A stretch of 64,000 bases of DNA from Jeotgalibacillus sp. R-1-5s-1. GTDB taxonomy: Bacteria; Bacillota; Bacilli; Bacillales; Jeotgalibacillaceae. Location: NCBI RefSeq assembly GCF_004405105.1, contig NZ_SORW01000002.1, positions 62,001 to 126,000 on the forward strand. Direction: 5' to 3'. How positions within the stretch are numbered: the stretch's first letter is position 1; each line of letters opens with the position of its first letter. Shown piece after piece: positions 33,084 through 42,113 of the stretch. Both the position numbers and the translations under genes were made by a program. The notes under the pieces were generated by a model. The model saw only the letters and a program-made list of their open reading frames with translations. It had not been told where the DNA came from and did not search any database.

Positions 33084-34376
33084 ATGAAAAGTACAGGAGG
33101 AATTTTTAAGTTAGACCAGCATGATACGACTGTGAAAAAGGAGGTATCTGCTGGCGTTGTCGGCTTCTTTACAATTGTTTATATTGTAGCCGTTAACGCA
33201 CTCATTTTATCCGAATCAGGAATGCCATTTGAAGGTGCAGTAATTGCAACGATTGCAGTAAGTGCGCTTGGCTGTATTTTAATGGCCTTTATTGGCAATG
33301 CGCCAATCATTCTTGTTCCGGGTATGGGAATCAACGCTATGTTCACGTATACCCTCGTGAACGCTATGGGCTTTACCTGGCAGGAAGCATTAGCCATCGT
33401 AACGGTATCCGGACTGCTGTTTATCATTGTGGCCTTTACAAAGCTGTCTGATGTATTAAACACTGCTATTCCTCAGATTCTGAAGGATGCAATTACAGTA
33501 GGGCTGGGCTTTTTCCTATTAATGATCGGTCTTGAGAAAGGATCACTCATTACACAGGGGGATAACGCATTATTAGCCATTGGACATTTTAATGAACCTG
33601 AAGCGCTGGCAACGATTATTACACTACTGGTTGCTTTGATCCTGTTTGTAAAAAATGTACCTGGTCACTTTTTATGGACCATTTTAACAGGAACCATTCT
33701 TTCTTTTGTATTTTCCATCGTGCCGGAAAATGCTTCCAACCAAACCTTGACAGCGGATTCCATCGTATGGTTCCAGATGTCATTTGACAGCTGGATTGAA
33801 ATTCCGTTTTGGATCGGCGTTTTCTCGTTAACAATGGTGTTGGTTTTTGAAAACATCGGTCTCGTTCACGGACACGTATCGTTTATCAAAAAACCGGAAA
33901 AATATGAGGGTGCACTGAGGGCAAATGCCATTTCAGCATTCAGCTCCGGTCTGATCGGATCCAGCCCGACGGTTTCAACGGTTGAATCCACGGCTGCTAT
34001 GGCTGCGGGGGGAAGAACAGGGCTGACAGCGCTGACAACTGGTGTTCTTTTTATCGTATCTGCAGCATTTATTCCGTATATGGGATATATTCCGGACCAT
34101 GCGATCGCACCGATTTTAATTATTATCGGAATTTTGATGATCCAGCAGATGCGTCATATGAAGTTGGATGATTTTACTGAATCAGTACCTGCTATTCTAC
34201 TGATCGTGATGATTCCATTTACGTACAGCATTGCAGATGGGATTGCAATTGGTTTTATTATGTATCCGTTCCTGAAATTCATGACGGGCAGATGGAGAGA
34301 AGTCAGCATGCCGCTGCTTATTATCTCAATTCTGTTCTTACTATACTTTATAATTCATTTTATTCCTTTTCTTTGA
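33084..34376 (+). CDS. NCS2 family purine permease (AzgA-like)
   Basis: About 12-14 membrane helices in 430 residues. FKLDQHDTTVKKEVSAGVVG at the start, NAPIILVPGMGINAMFTYTL in the first repeat, FENIGLVHGHV and SSGLIGSSPTVSTVESTAAM are family signatures of adenine/guanine/hypoxanthine permeases (PbuG/PbuO type). The ATG at 33084 has only a weak AAAGGCAGG upstream; an in-frame extension to 32997 overlaps the promoter. Monocistronic. Confidence 0.9.
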   Translation: MKSTGGIFKLDQHDTTVKKEVSAGVVGFFTIVYIVAVNALILSESGMPFEGAVIATIAVSALGCILMAFIGNAPIILVPGMGINAMFTYTLVNAMGFTWQEALAIVTVSGLLFIIVAFTKLSDVLNTAIPQILKDAITVGLGFFLLMIGLEKGSLITQGDNALLAIGHFNEPEALATIITLLVALILFVKNVPGHFLWTILTGTILSFVFSIVPENASNQTLTADSIVWFQMSFDSWIEIPFWIGVFSLTMVLVFENIGLVHGHVSFIKKPEKYEGALRANAISAFSSGLIGSSPTVSTVESTAAMAAGGRTGLTALTTGVLFIVSAAFIPYMGYIPDHAIAPILIIIGILMIQQMRHMKLDDFTESVPAILLIVMIPFTYSIADGIAIGFIMYPFLKFMTGRWREVSMPLLIISILFLLYFIIHFIPFL

Positions 34377-34382
34377 TGAATC

Positions 34383-34431
34383 GCCTGTCCAAAGGTTTGG
34401 CTGATGCCAAATCTGTGGACAGGCTTTTTTT
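34383..34431 (+). terminator. Terminator of the permease gene
   Basis: GCCTGTCCA pairs with TGGACAGGC around an inner GGTTTGGC/GCCAAATC stem; seven T follow. Confidence 0.92.
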
Positions 34432-34550
34432 ATTTCAGAAATATCAAATGTGATTTTTATCATACTTTTACGATCAAAAAACATATACTTTAGACTCAAA
34501 TCTTGGTATTATAAGGAATATAACAACTTAAAAGTATTGAGGGTGAGCGG

Positions 34551-35813
34551 ATGGAAGTTTTCGTAGCCAGACAGCCAATTTTTACTGACACCGAGGAAGT
34601 ATACGGATATGAGCTTCTGTATCGCAACAGCAAGAGCGGAACTTATCCAAATATTAATGGGGATCAGGCGACTGCTGAAGTGATCATTAACAGTTTAATG
34701 AATATTGGCATGGATTCTTTAACAGGGGGGAAACCGTGCTTTATTAATTTTACAGAAAATCTTTTAATGCAAAAACTTCCGGAGTATTTTCATCCGAGAG
34801 ACATCATAGTAGAAGTTCTTGAAACTGTAACACCAAGTAAAGAAATAACAAACATATGCAGAGCATTAAAGTTACAGGGTTATAAAATCGCCCTGGATGA
34901 TTTTGTGCTGGATAATAATAACGTTCATGCAAAAGAACTTCTTTATTTATGTGACTTTATCAAGGTTGATTTTCTGTCTACAACACGTCCGGAGCGTTAT
35001 CGTATAGAGGTGATGGCAGAACATCTCAACAAGCAGTTGCTTGCTGAAAAAATCGAGACACGCGAAGAATACGAAGAGGCAAGGGAAGCAGGTTATACAC
35101 TGTTTCAGGGATATTTCTTCAGTCGTCCCGTGACGCTGTCTTCCTACGACGTACCGCCATCTCTATTATCTTATTACAGTCTTCTAAAGGATCTTGCACA
35201 TACTGAACCGAATATTGAAAAAATTTCCCATATTATTGAACAGGATCTTTCATTATCCTACAAGCTTTTGAAGTTGATCAATTCACCTGCTTTCAGACCC
35301 GCTAACAAAATTTATTCAGTCAGACAGGCGATTGTACTTCTGGGGTTGCTTGAGATTCAAAGATGGATTTACGTTTTGGCACTTCGTGAGCAGGTTGGAG
35401 AAAATAATCCCCTGTCTAATGAGACAGTGAAGCTTTCATTAACGAGAGCGAAACTTTGTGAGCTCATAGGAAGTCGAATACATGGGTCTCACAGATCATC
35501 CGCTTTCTTTTTAACAGGATTATTTTCATTAATGGATGCCATCTTAAATCTTCCGATGAATAAAATTTTAAAAGATTTGCCGCTCCTTGATGAGATCGTT
35601 GAGGCACTGAACGGAATGGAAAATGAATTTAACAGCACTTTAAATCTCGTTAAGGCCTTAGAGCGTGGAAAATGGAATGAAGCTCTTTTTTACAGTAATA
35701 AACTTAACCTTGAGGAAAGTCTGATCGGTTTATTTTATGAAGAAGCCTGTGCCTGGACAAACCAGCTGATGAGTGAAAGCCTGCTGTATCAGGAAGAGTA
35801 TCAAAGCGAATAA
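34551..35813 (+). CDS. EAL-HDOD domain signalling protein (YuxH-like)
   Basis: The N-terminal EAL-like domain (about 1-195) keeps the acidic positions as YGYELLYR, VEVLE, ALDDFVLD, IKVDFL, AEKIET and FQGYFFSRP, but with substitutions (ELL, AEKIE) that make c-di-GMP hydrolysis uncertain. The C-terminal HDOD domain (about 200-400) includes IIEQDLSLSYKLLKLINSPAF and the VRQAIVLLG helix. This architecture is that of B. subtilis YuxH. Likely a regulatory scaffold. Its 3' end overlaps the convergent small gene by 13 bases. Confidence 0.88.
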   Translation: MEVFVARQPIFTDTEEVYGYELLYRNSKSGTYPNINGDQATAEVIINSLMNIGMDSLTGGKPCFINFTENLLMQKLPEYFHPRDIIVEVLETVTPSKEITNICRALKLQGYKIALDDFVLDNNNVHAKELLYLCDFIKVDFLSTTRPERYRIEVMAEHLNKQLLAEKIETREEYEEAREAGYTLFQGYFFSRPVTLSSYDVPPSLLSYYSLLKDLAHTEPNIEKISHIIEQDLSLSYKLLKLINSPAFRPANKIYSVRQAIVLLGLLEIQRWIYVLALREQVGENNPLSNETVKLSLTRAKLCELIGSRIHGSHRSSAFFLTGLFSLMDAILNLPMNKILKDLPLLDEIVEALNGMENEFNSTLNLVKALERGKWNEALFYSNKLNLEESLIGLFYEEACAWTNQLMSESLLYQEEYQSE

Positions 35814-36097
35814 TCGTCTTCAGCCAGCTCTGGAATAAATTTTTTCTGAATTTTGATATAGCGTTTTATTTCAGCTCCAAGTTTCCCTCTGATTCCTTTG
35901 TAAGGTGTCGCTTTAGCAATATCTGAAGGTCTCGGGAAAATGCCGATTGTGTTCATTTCAACTATAACAGGTCCGTCAAAATGAATCTTTTTTGATGGAT
36001 CTGTTATTTTTACATGTACAGTTATGGCATAGCCATCCTCTCCGTTTTTAACTACTTTACAGACGGTAAATCGAAATCTTGCTTGCTCCTGATCCAT
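35801..36097 (-). CDS. Conserved-looking small protein, unknown function
   Basis: A 98-residue soluble protein with alternating strands and a basic C-terminal half (RGKLGAEIKRYIKIQKKF). No family recognised. The ATG at 36097 follows GGAGGTGGGTGA, a very strong RBS, and is preferred over an upstream ATG at 36118 that lies before the RBS. It is convergent and overlaps the EAL-HDOD gene. It lies divergent to dapF. Confidence 0.7.
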   Translation of the reverse strand: MDQEQARFRFTVCKVVKNGEDGYAITVHVKITDPSKKIHFDGPVIVEMNTIGIFPRPSDIAKATPYKGIRGKLGAEIKRYIKIQKKFIPELAEDDYSL

Positions 36098-36221
36098 TTT
36101 CACCCACCTCCATAACAAAATACCTTTAATCTGACGACAAATACCACTGATAGAAGATTGCGGCTTCCTTTAAAATATGGCATTGTTAATAGCATAACGA
36201 AAGTAATAAAGGAGTATCAAT

Positions 36222-37220
36222 ATGCTGATGAAACTTGTGAAATCCCATGGATCATTAAATGATTTTATTATTATAGACGAAAAAACGTTATCAATCCCGT
36301 TAACTGATGATCTCAGAGAATCATGGGCCGTTACATTATGCGATAGAAAGCAATCAATCGGTGCTGATGGAATTCTATATATGTCTGATAGTCAACGTGC
36401 ACACACGAAAATGAGAGTATTCAATAGTGATGGTTCAGAAGCATCTATGTGTGGAAACGGCTTGCGATGTGCTGCGCGTTATATTGCGGAGAGAGATGGA
36501 ATTGATTCATTTGATGTGGAAACGATGAAAGCGACACTGCATGTACAAAAAGAAAAGCCTCTTTCGCACGATGTACCTACCTATTCAGTTGAGATTTCAC
36601 CAGTCCTTTTTAATCTGGAATCTTTACCGCTGGAGCTTGATCAGGATGTCCTGATCAATGAGAAGGTTGCGGAATGGGGAACCGAACTGTCTTTTACTGC
36701 CGTTGCAGTCCCGAACCCTCATTTAATTACCGTTACAGATACCGAAATGATCAACGGCGGTTTACAGGAAAAGCTTGCTTCTGCATTTAATCAGGATAAC
36801 CCATGGTTTACTGACGGAGTGAATGTAAGCTTCGTTGTGAAAATGGGCGATGGAGAATTTTTCGTCCGGACATATGAGCGTGGAGTAGGATTTACAAATG
36901 CCTGCGGAACAGCGATGTCCTCTTCAAGCCTCGTGCAGGTTCTGCTTGGTGAATGTCAGCCTGGTGAGCCCGTTACCATATACAACGATGGCGGTCAGGT
37001 GCGCTGTATCGTGAACAGACAGGAAGATCAGTACACCCATATTAACCTGATTGGGAATGCCACGTTCAGTCACATCGCAGAAGTGGAACTACAGGAAAAT
37101 GGTGAAGTGAAGGTAATCAGTATTACTGAAACGGATGAAAACGGAAAATATGCTGAGATGGCTGAAGCATCACGATCGTCTGTATTAAAGAAACTGCCGG
37201 AATTAAAATTAAAAATGTAA
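36222..37220 (+). CDS. dapF: Diaminopimelate epimerase, extended form
   Basis: Interconverts LL- and meso-diaminopimelate for cell wall and lysine. Both catalytic cysteines are visible: MCGNGLRCAARY and TNACGTAMSSSS; the N-terminus KLVKSHGSLNDFIIID has the family form with SHG in place of MHGLGND. At 332 residues it is longer than the 274-residue E. coli enzyme, with a C-terminal extension of about 50 residues (after IGNATFSHIAEV). RBS AAAGGAG; ATG at 36222 or 36228. Confidence 0.92.
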   Translation: MLMKLVKSHGSLNDFIIIDEKTLSIPLTDDLRESWAVTLCDRKQSIGADGILYMSDSQRAHTKMRVFNSDGSEASMCGNGLRCAARYIAERDGIDSFDVETMKATLHVQKEKPLSHDVPTYSVEISPVLFNLESLPLELDQDVLINEKVAEWGTELSFTAVAVPNPHLITVTDTEMINGGLQEKLASAFNQDNPWFTDGVNVSFVVKMGDGEFFVRTYERGVGFTNACGTAMSSSSLVQVLLGECQPGEPVTIYNDGGQVRCIVNRQEDQYTHINLIGNATFSHIAEVELQENGEVKVISITETDENGKYAEMAEASRSSVLKKLPELKLKM

Positions 37221-37272
37221 GAATGGCGTAAATCATTTTATAAGTGTTCAAAAAAGAAGAGGGGGTATGATC

Positions 37273-37983
37273 ATGTTTCAGGCTGTACCTGATGAAAGAT
37301 TTATCCTTTTCTCATTTGAACACATGATCGTGCTTGCCCTTTTTCTTATTGCATTTATATCAGGCCTCAAAATATTTCTGAGGCCTTTTTCTGATAGATC
37401 CAAAAAAATTTTTACAAATGTTTTTATTATTATTTTTATTGTGTCTGAGCTTTCCTATCAAATATGGGCTATTTCTGCAGGTATCTGGAGAGCTTCAAAT
37501 TATTTGCCGTTTCAGCTTTGCTCCTTCAGTACTTTTTTCGGCATTTTCCTGCTGCTTAAAAGAAACACCTCACTTTTTTACTTTTACTTCTATATTGCGT
37601 TCTTTCCACCATTGTTTGCACTGATCACACCGGATCTGATTTATTCATTTCCTCACTATTTTTTCTTTAAGTTTTTTATTCAGCATATTGCCATTCCATT
37701 ATCTGCTGTTTTCCTGTTAGCGAGAGATCAATATGAGCTTCCTAAAAGGTCCATCTGGATTGCGTTTATCCTCCTGAATATAACAGCTGCCTGCATTGCA
37801 CTGGTCAACCGTCTAACAGGCGGAAACTATTTCTTTTTACAGGGTCCGCCAGTGTCTGATACCGCTCTGTCATTTTTAGGTGATGGGGTATTTTACATCA
37901 TTTCTCTTGAGCTTCTTGCTGTTTTACTGTTCACCCTGACCTGGTTTATTGGATCAAAGATGATATCTTTGAGAGACAGGTGA
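37273..37983 (+). CDS. YwaF-like (TIGR02206) integral membrane protein
   Basis: About seven helices in 236 residues. Family landmarks are FSFEHMIVLALF near the N-terminus, LPFQLCSFSTF, FFIQHIAIPLSAVFLL, and NRLTGGNYFFL with QGPP. Function is unknown. The ATG at 37273 lies seven bases after GAGGGGG; the ATG at 37267 is too close. It may be co-transcribed with dapF and with the following FAD enzyme, as no terminator is seen on either side. Confidence 0.83.
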   Translation: MFQAVPDERFILFSFEHMIVLALFLIAFISGLKIFLRPFSDRSKKIFTNVFIIIFIVSELSYQIWAISAGIWRASNYLPFQLCSFSTFFGIFLLLKRNTSLFYFYFYIAFFPPLFALITPDLIYSFPHYFFFKFFIQHIAIPLSAVFLLARDQYELPKRSIWIAFILLNITAACIALVNRLTGGNYFFLQGPPVSDTALSFLGDGVFYIISLELLAVLLFTLTWFIGSKMISLRDR

Positions 37984-38045
37984 ATACTCAAAATTGAATC
38001 AGAGGCTGTTTCGCCTTACGATTTAGTAAGGGAGGGGGAGCGTAT

Positions 38046-39536
38046 TTGGCTAAGGAAAAAATCATTGTGATTGGTGGAGGTATCGGTGGTCTGACGGCTG
38101 GTGCGCTTCTTGCGCAGGACGGGTACAGGGTGACGGTTCTAGAAGCCTCCAGAGAGTGGGGAGGATGTGCCGGTAAGTTTGAACGCGGGGATTACTTGTT
38201 TGCTTCAGGCGCCACTCTCGGTATGGGACTCGAGCGGGGAGGCATTCATGAACGGATCTTCCGTCACCTCGGACTGAAGGCTGAAGCCGTGAAGCTTGAC
38301 GAAGTCATGAAAATCAGAAACGGTGACCGGACACTTACTTTCCATGCCGATCGCACGAAACACGTTAATGAACTGCAAAAGCAGTTTCCGGATTATGCAA
38401 AACAGATTAAATCTTTTTATCAGGACATATATGATATAGCGGCACGTATTAGACTGCTCATGAAAAAGCTTCCTGCTTTACCGCTCAGATCAATCAGGGA
38501 AACCATTGAACTTTTAGGCGCATTAAAGGCGGAACACGTAAAGCTGACACCAGGGTTTTTAAAAACAGTTCATTCTTTATTACGCAGGCATTCTCTTCAA
38601 ACATGTAAAGGGTTTATCAGCTTTATAGATGGCCAGCTCATCGACAGTATGCAGACGACAAGTAAGGATTGCGCACTATTGATGGGTGCGCTCGCACTCG
38701 ATATTTATCATGAGGGAGCTTACTATGTAAAAGGTGGTCTTTACCAGTTTGCCAATCTTCTAGTAAAAGCAGCTCAAAAAAACGGTGCGGAAATGGTATT
38801 GGGCAGACGAGTACTGAATGTTAAGAAACAAAACGGAAAGCTTGAAGTGACAGACCACCGTGGGAAAGTCAGAATTGCAGACCACGTAATCTGTAATACA
38901 CCGGTCCAGTCGCTGCCTTCAATATTGGAAGATGAAATCTATAATCAGCTTTCCTTACCGGTAAAACGAAAGTCTGGCGAGAAAACATGGGGTACCATGA
39001 CGCTCTATTTGTCATTGAAGGATGATCAGATTCCTGATGATTTCCCGTTATTTCAACAGCTCTCTGAACCAGGTTCCGTGAGTCATGACGAAGGCAGTCA
39101 TTTGTTTTTATCCATCTCTCAGACAGGTGATATGCTTCGTGCACCTGAAGGAAGCCGTACTATGACGGTGAGTACTCATATCGATTTGAAGCAATGGGAA
39201 ACGAAGGAGCAGTATGACATAAACAAAGAATTGTATTCAGATAAGATGATGTCACTCATTCAATACTATTACCCGTGGATTCGGGAAGCGTTGATAGAAT
39301 TGTACCCTGGCGCACCACGTGCATGGGAACGATTCACATTCAGACCTTTTGGAATGGTTGGCGGTTTCCCGCAAACTCGGTCACATTCTCTTTTTCTGAG
39401 TCTTTCCCACAGGACGCCAGTAAAAAACCTATGGTTATGTGGAGATTCAATTTTTCCGGGTGGTGGAACCATCGGGGTCTCGGTCAGTGGATATCACTGC
39501 TTTCACTCTATTTCAGGCAGGAAATTAATTCAATAG
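38046..39536 (+). CDS. Phytoene desaturase-like FAD oxidoreductase
   Basis: FAD/NAD(P) oxidoreductase of 496 residues related to CrtI/CrtO/CrtISO proteins: VIGGGIGGLTAGALLAQDGY, LEASREWGGCAGKF, a middle YYVKGGLYQFANLLVKAA segment and C-terminal LWLCGDSIFPGGGTIGVSVS. It starts at TTG 38046, six bases after GGGAGGGGG. It is 13 kb from the carotenoid cluster and differs clearly from the CrtN-like gene there. It could act on a carotenoid or another polyene. The trp promoter begins four bases after its stop codon. Confidence 0.85.
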   Translation: MAKEKIIVIGGGIGGLTAGALLAQDGYRVTVLEASREWGGCAGKFERGDYLFASGATLGMGLERGGIHERIFRHLGLKAEAVKLDEVMKIRNGDRTLTFHADRTKHVNELQKQFPDYAKQIKSFYQDIYDIAARIRLLMKKLPALPLRSIRETIELLGALKAEHVKLTPGFLKTVHSLLRRHSLQTCKGFISFIDGQLIDSMQTTSKDCALLMGALALDIYHEGAYYVKGGLYQFANLLVKAAQKNGAEMVLGRRVLNVKKQNGKLEVTDHRGKVRIADHVICNTPVQSLPSILEDEIYNQLSLPVKRKSGEKTWGTMTLYLSLKDDQIPDDFPLFQQLSEPGSVSHDEGSHLFLSISQTGDMLRAPEGSRTMTVSTHIDLKQWETKEQYDINKELYSDKMMSLIQYYYPWIREALIELYPGAPRAWERFTFRPFGMVGGFPQTRSHSLFLSLSHRTPVKNLWLCGDSIFPGGGTIGVSVSGYHCFHSISGRKLIQ

Positions 39537-39539
39537 CGG

Positions 39540-39568
39540 TTGACAAGTAAATAAAATCATACTATTAT
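39540..39568 (+). promoter_or_regulatory. Sigma-A promoter of the trp operon
   Basis: Perfect TTGACA (39540-39545), a 17-base spacer and TATTAT (39563-39568). Predicted start near 39575, upstream of both T-boxes. Confidence 0.88.
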
Positions 39569-39589
39569 GAAAAGCAACATTAATCATTT

Positions 39590-39843
39590 AATGCACTGAA
39601 GGAGAGTAGTAATACTTGATTGCTTTTATAGAGAGCCGGTGGATGGTGTGAACCGGTAAAGCAAAAGTGTGAATGGACTCCTGAGCATCGGTCTGAAATC
39701 AAAGTAGGAGCCGGCGTTTCACCCGCGATACAGGGTGGCGGAAACAGAATTGTTCCGCAATGAGCGGATTTCTTTTGAAATCAACAAAGGTGGTACCACG
39801 GGTCTCCCGTCCTTTTTTTACAGGACAGGAAGGCCCTTTTTTG
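39590..39843 (+). promoter_or_regulatory. tRNA-Trp T-box leader 1
   Basis: Stem I text includes AGAGAGCCGGTGGATGGTG. The specifier reads GAA-TGG-A with the Trp codon at 39674-39676. The T-box motif AAGGTGGTACCACGG lies at 39787-39801, followed by the terminator with T-run ending at 39843. Uncharged tRNA-Trp should bind and prevent termination. Confidence 0.95.
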
Positions 39844-39849
39844 TACCTT

Positions 39850-40104
39850 CAAATAGTTGGACATTGATCAGGAGTAGTAAATAGTAAGCACAGTTTAGAG
39901 AGCCTGCGGCTGGTGAAAGCAGGACTGTGGCGCTGTTGAATGGACCTGTGAGTCGACATCTGAACATGTAGTAGGATGATCCGGTTTATGCCCGTTAGCG
40001 CATGTATAAGAGGAAGCAGCACAGGCTGTTTCAATCAGAGGTGGCACCGCGGATGTATGTCCGTCCTCCGTACAGACTTCTAGTTCTGTACGGAGTTTTT
40101 TATT
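39850..40104 (+). promoter_or_regulatory. tRNA-Trp T-box leader 2
   Basis: Second complete T-box in tandem. AGAGAGCCTGCGGCTGGTG in stem I, specifier GAA-TGG-A (Trp codon 39941-39943), T-box motif AGAGGTGGCACCGCGG (40037-40052), and terminator CTCCGTACAGA/TCTGTACGGAG with six T (40066-40101). Both specifiers read Trp, so two successive checks control trpE. Confidence 0.95.
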
Positions 40105-40126
40105 ATTTGAAAACGAGGTGTTTGAG

Positions 40127-41530
40127 ATGAGCAGAGTAGAGCAAAAAGCGATCGGACTAAGGAAAATAGACGGGGATTCCCTGACACCTATTTCCATCTT
40201 TCAGACGATCAAAGGCAATAAGAAATGTCTCCTGGAAAGTTCATTAAAATATGAAGAGTCAGGAAGATATTCATTTATTGCTGCAAACCCCTTTATGGAA
40301 TTAAAAGGGTCAGGCAGCGAGACTGAAGTGAAGGATTATCAATCAAATGAAGTAAAAATTGAAAAGGTTAAACCGCTTGAAAAGTTAAAAGAAGTCATAA
40401 ATTCTTATAAAGAGCTTGTTCCGGATACGTTTTTACTGCCGGGTGGCGGAATCGGTTACATCGGCTATGATACGATTACCGCTTATGAGGAAATCGGTTT
40501 CACACCGGAAGATGAACTGAAAATGCCTGATATTCATTTAATGTTTTACGAGACGATAGTGATGTACGATCATAAACGCCATGAAGTGACGCTGTTTACT
40601 TTTGACCCGGCGCAGAAGGCTTCGTCTGAAGAACTGAACCTGAGACTCGATGAGCTGGAAAAGCAGTTGTTTGACTACGGTGCCATAACGCCTCAGTCAG
40701 ATTTAACCGGCGTATTGCAGTACGAATCAAATATAGAAAAAGAAGCGTTTAAGGAAAATGTTGAAAAGGCAAAGGAATATATCCGAAACGGTGATATTTT
40801 TCAAATCGTTCTTTCTCAAAGGCTAACAGCCCCGTTTACCGGTTCGCCGTTAACATTTTACAGACACTTGAGAAAAGAAAATCCTTCTCCTTACATGTTT
40901 TATATTGATTTTGAAGAATACCTGATTCTCGGGGCTTCTCCGGAAAGTCTGATTAAAGTAAAAGGAAATGATGTAACGACCAACCCGATCGCCGGAACAA
41001 GGAAGCGCGGTAAAACACCTGAAGAAGATCAGGCATTTGCAGAAGAACTGCTGAATGACATCAAGGAACAGGCTGAACACAAAATGCTTGTTGACCTTGG
41101 AAGAAATGATCTTGGACGTGTTTGTGAGATTGGATCAATTACTCTTCCTAAATATATGGTCATTGAGAAATATCAATTCGTGATGCATATCGTATCAGAA
41201 GTGAAAGGAACGCTTCTGAAAGGAATTTCCCCACTCGAAGCATTGATTGCCACGCTGCCTGCAGGAACGGTATCAGGTGCACCAAAGATCAGAGCCATGC
41301 AGCTGATCAATGAGATGGAGACGGTGAAGCGTGGCGTATATGCAGGCGCAGCAGGCTATATTGGCTTCGACGGAAATTTGGATTTTGCTTTAGCCATCAG
41401 AACGATGGTCATTAAAGATCAAAAAGCCTATGTGCAGGCAGGTGCGGGAATTGTGTATGATTCGGATCCTGAAAGTGAGTATCAGGAAACGATCAATAAA
41501 GCAAAATCTCTGCTGGAGGTAGGCGCATGA
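40127..41530 (+). CDS. trpE: Anthranilate synthase component I
   Basis: Chorismate to anthranilate, using ammonia from TrpG. The C-terminal chorismate-binding domain shows DIFQIVLSQR, PFMELK near the N-terminus, IAGTRKRGKTPEED, DLGRNDLGRV and GTVSGAPKIRAM. Feedback residues of the LLES type are visible (CLLESSLKYEESGRY). 467 residues. The ATG at 40127 lies six bases after ACGAGGTG; the GTG at 40118 overlaps that RBS. Stop overlaps trpG by ATGA. Confidence 0.97.
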   Translation: MSRVEQKAIGLRKIDGDSLTPISIFQTIKGNKKCLLESSLKYEESGRYSFIAANPFMELKGSGSETEVKDYQSNEVKIEKVKPLEKLKEVINSYKELVPDTFLLPGGGIGYIGYDTITAYEEIGFTPEDELKMPDIHLMFYETIVMYDHKRHEVTLFTFDPAQKASSEELNLRLDELEKQLFDYGAITPQSDLTGVLQYESNIEKEAFKENVEKAKEYIRNGDIFQIVLSQRLTAPFTGSPLTFYRHLRKENPSPYMFYIDFEEYLILGASPESLIKVKGNDVTTNPIAGTRKRGKTPEEDQAFAEELLNDIKEQAEHKMLVDLGRNDLGRVCEIGSITLPKYMVIEKYQFVMHIVSEVKGTLLKGISPLEALIATLPAGTVSGAPKIRAMQLINEMETVKRGVYAGAAGYIGFDGNLDFALAIRTMVIKDQKAYVQAGAGIVYDSDPESEYQETINKAKSLLEVGA

Positions 41531-42099
41531 TCTATTTAATTGATAATTATGATTCATTTACGTATAATCTCTACCAATATTTAAGTGAGTTTGACACGGT
41601 GAAGGTCGTCAGAAACGATCAATTTACCATAGAAGAGCTGAGACAGGAACAACCAGATGCCATTGTGTTATCACCAGGGCCGGGACATCCGGCTGACGCG
41701 GGGAAATGTATAGAGGTGATTCAAAGCTTTAAAAAAGACATCCCGATCATCGGTATTTGCCTTGGACATCAGGCAATAGGTGCAGCATTTGGCGCAGAAA
41801 TCATCCGTGCTGAACATATTTTGCACGGTAAGGAATCCGTCCTTATTCACGATGATCCAAACCTGTTTGGTGAGGAAGAAGGCCTCTCAGTCATGAGATA
41901 TCATTCGCTTGTGATTGATAAGAACTCGTTACCTGAGGAGCTTGAGATCAAAGCAGTTTCCAGTGGAGATGAGGAAATTATGGCGGTCAAACACCGCGAG
42001 CATCCAATTATCGGGCTGCAATTTCACCCGGAATCAATTGGAACACTGACCGGGAAGCAGATGCTGAAAAATTGCCTGGCCTTGTTAAACGCTATTTAA
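41527..42099 (+). CDS. trpG: Anthranilate synthase component II (glutamine amidotransferase)
   Basis: Class I glutamine amidotransferase of 190 residues: nucleophile Cys in GICLGHQAIG, SPGPGHPADAG oxyanion strand, and the catalytic His/Glu in LQFHPESIGT. In B. subtilis the amphibolic trpG/pabA gene lies in the folate operon; here a copy is inside the trp operon, so it is probably dedicated to tryptophan. Confidence 0.96.
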   Translation: MIYLIDNYDSFTYNLYQYLSEFDTVKVVRNDQFTIEELRQEQPDAIVLSPGPGHPADAGKCIEVIQSFKKDIPIIGICLGHQAIGAAFGAEIIRAEHILHGKESVLIHDDPNLFGEEEGLSVMRYHSLVIDKNSLPEELEIKAVSSGDEEIMAVKHREHPIIGLQFHPESIGTLTGKQMLKNCLALLNAI

Positions 42100-42113
42100 A
42101 GGAGAGAGTTGAG

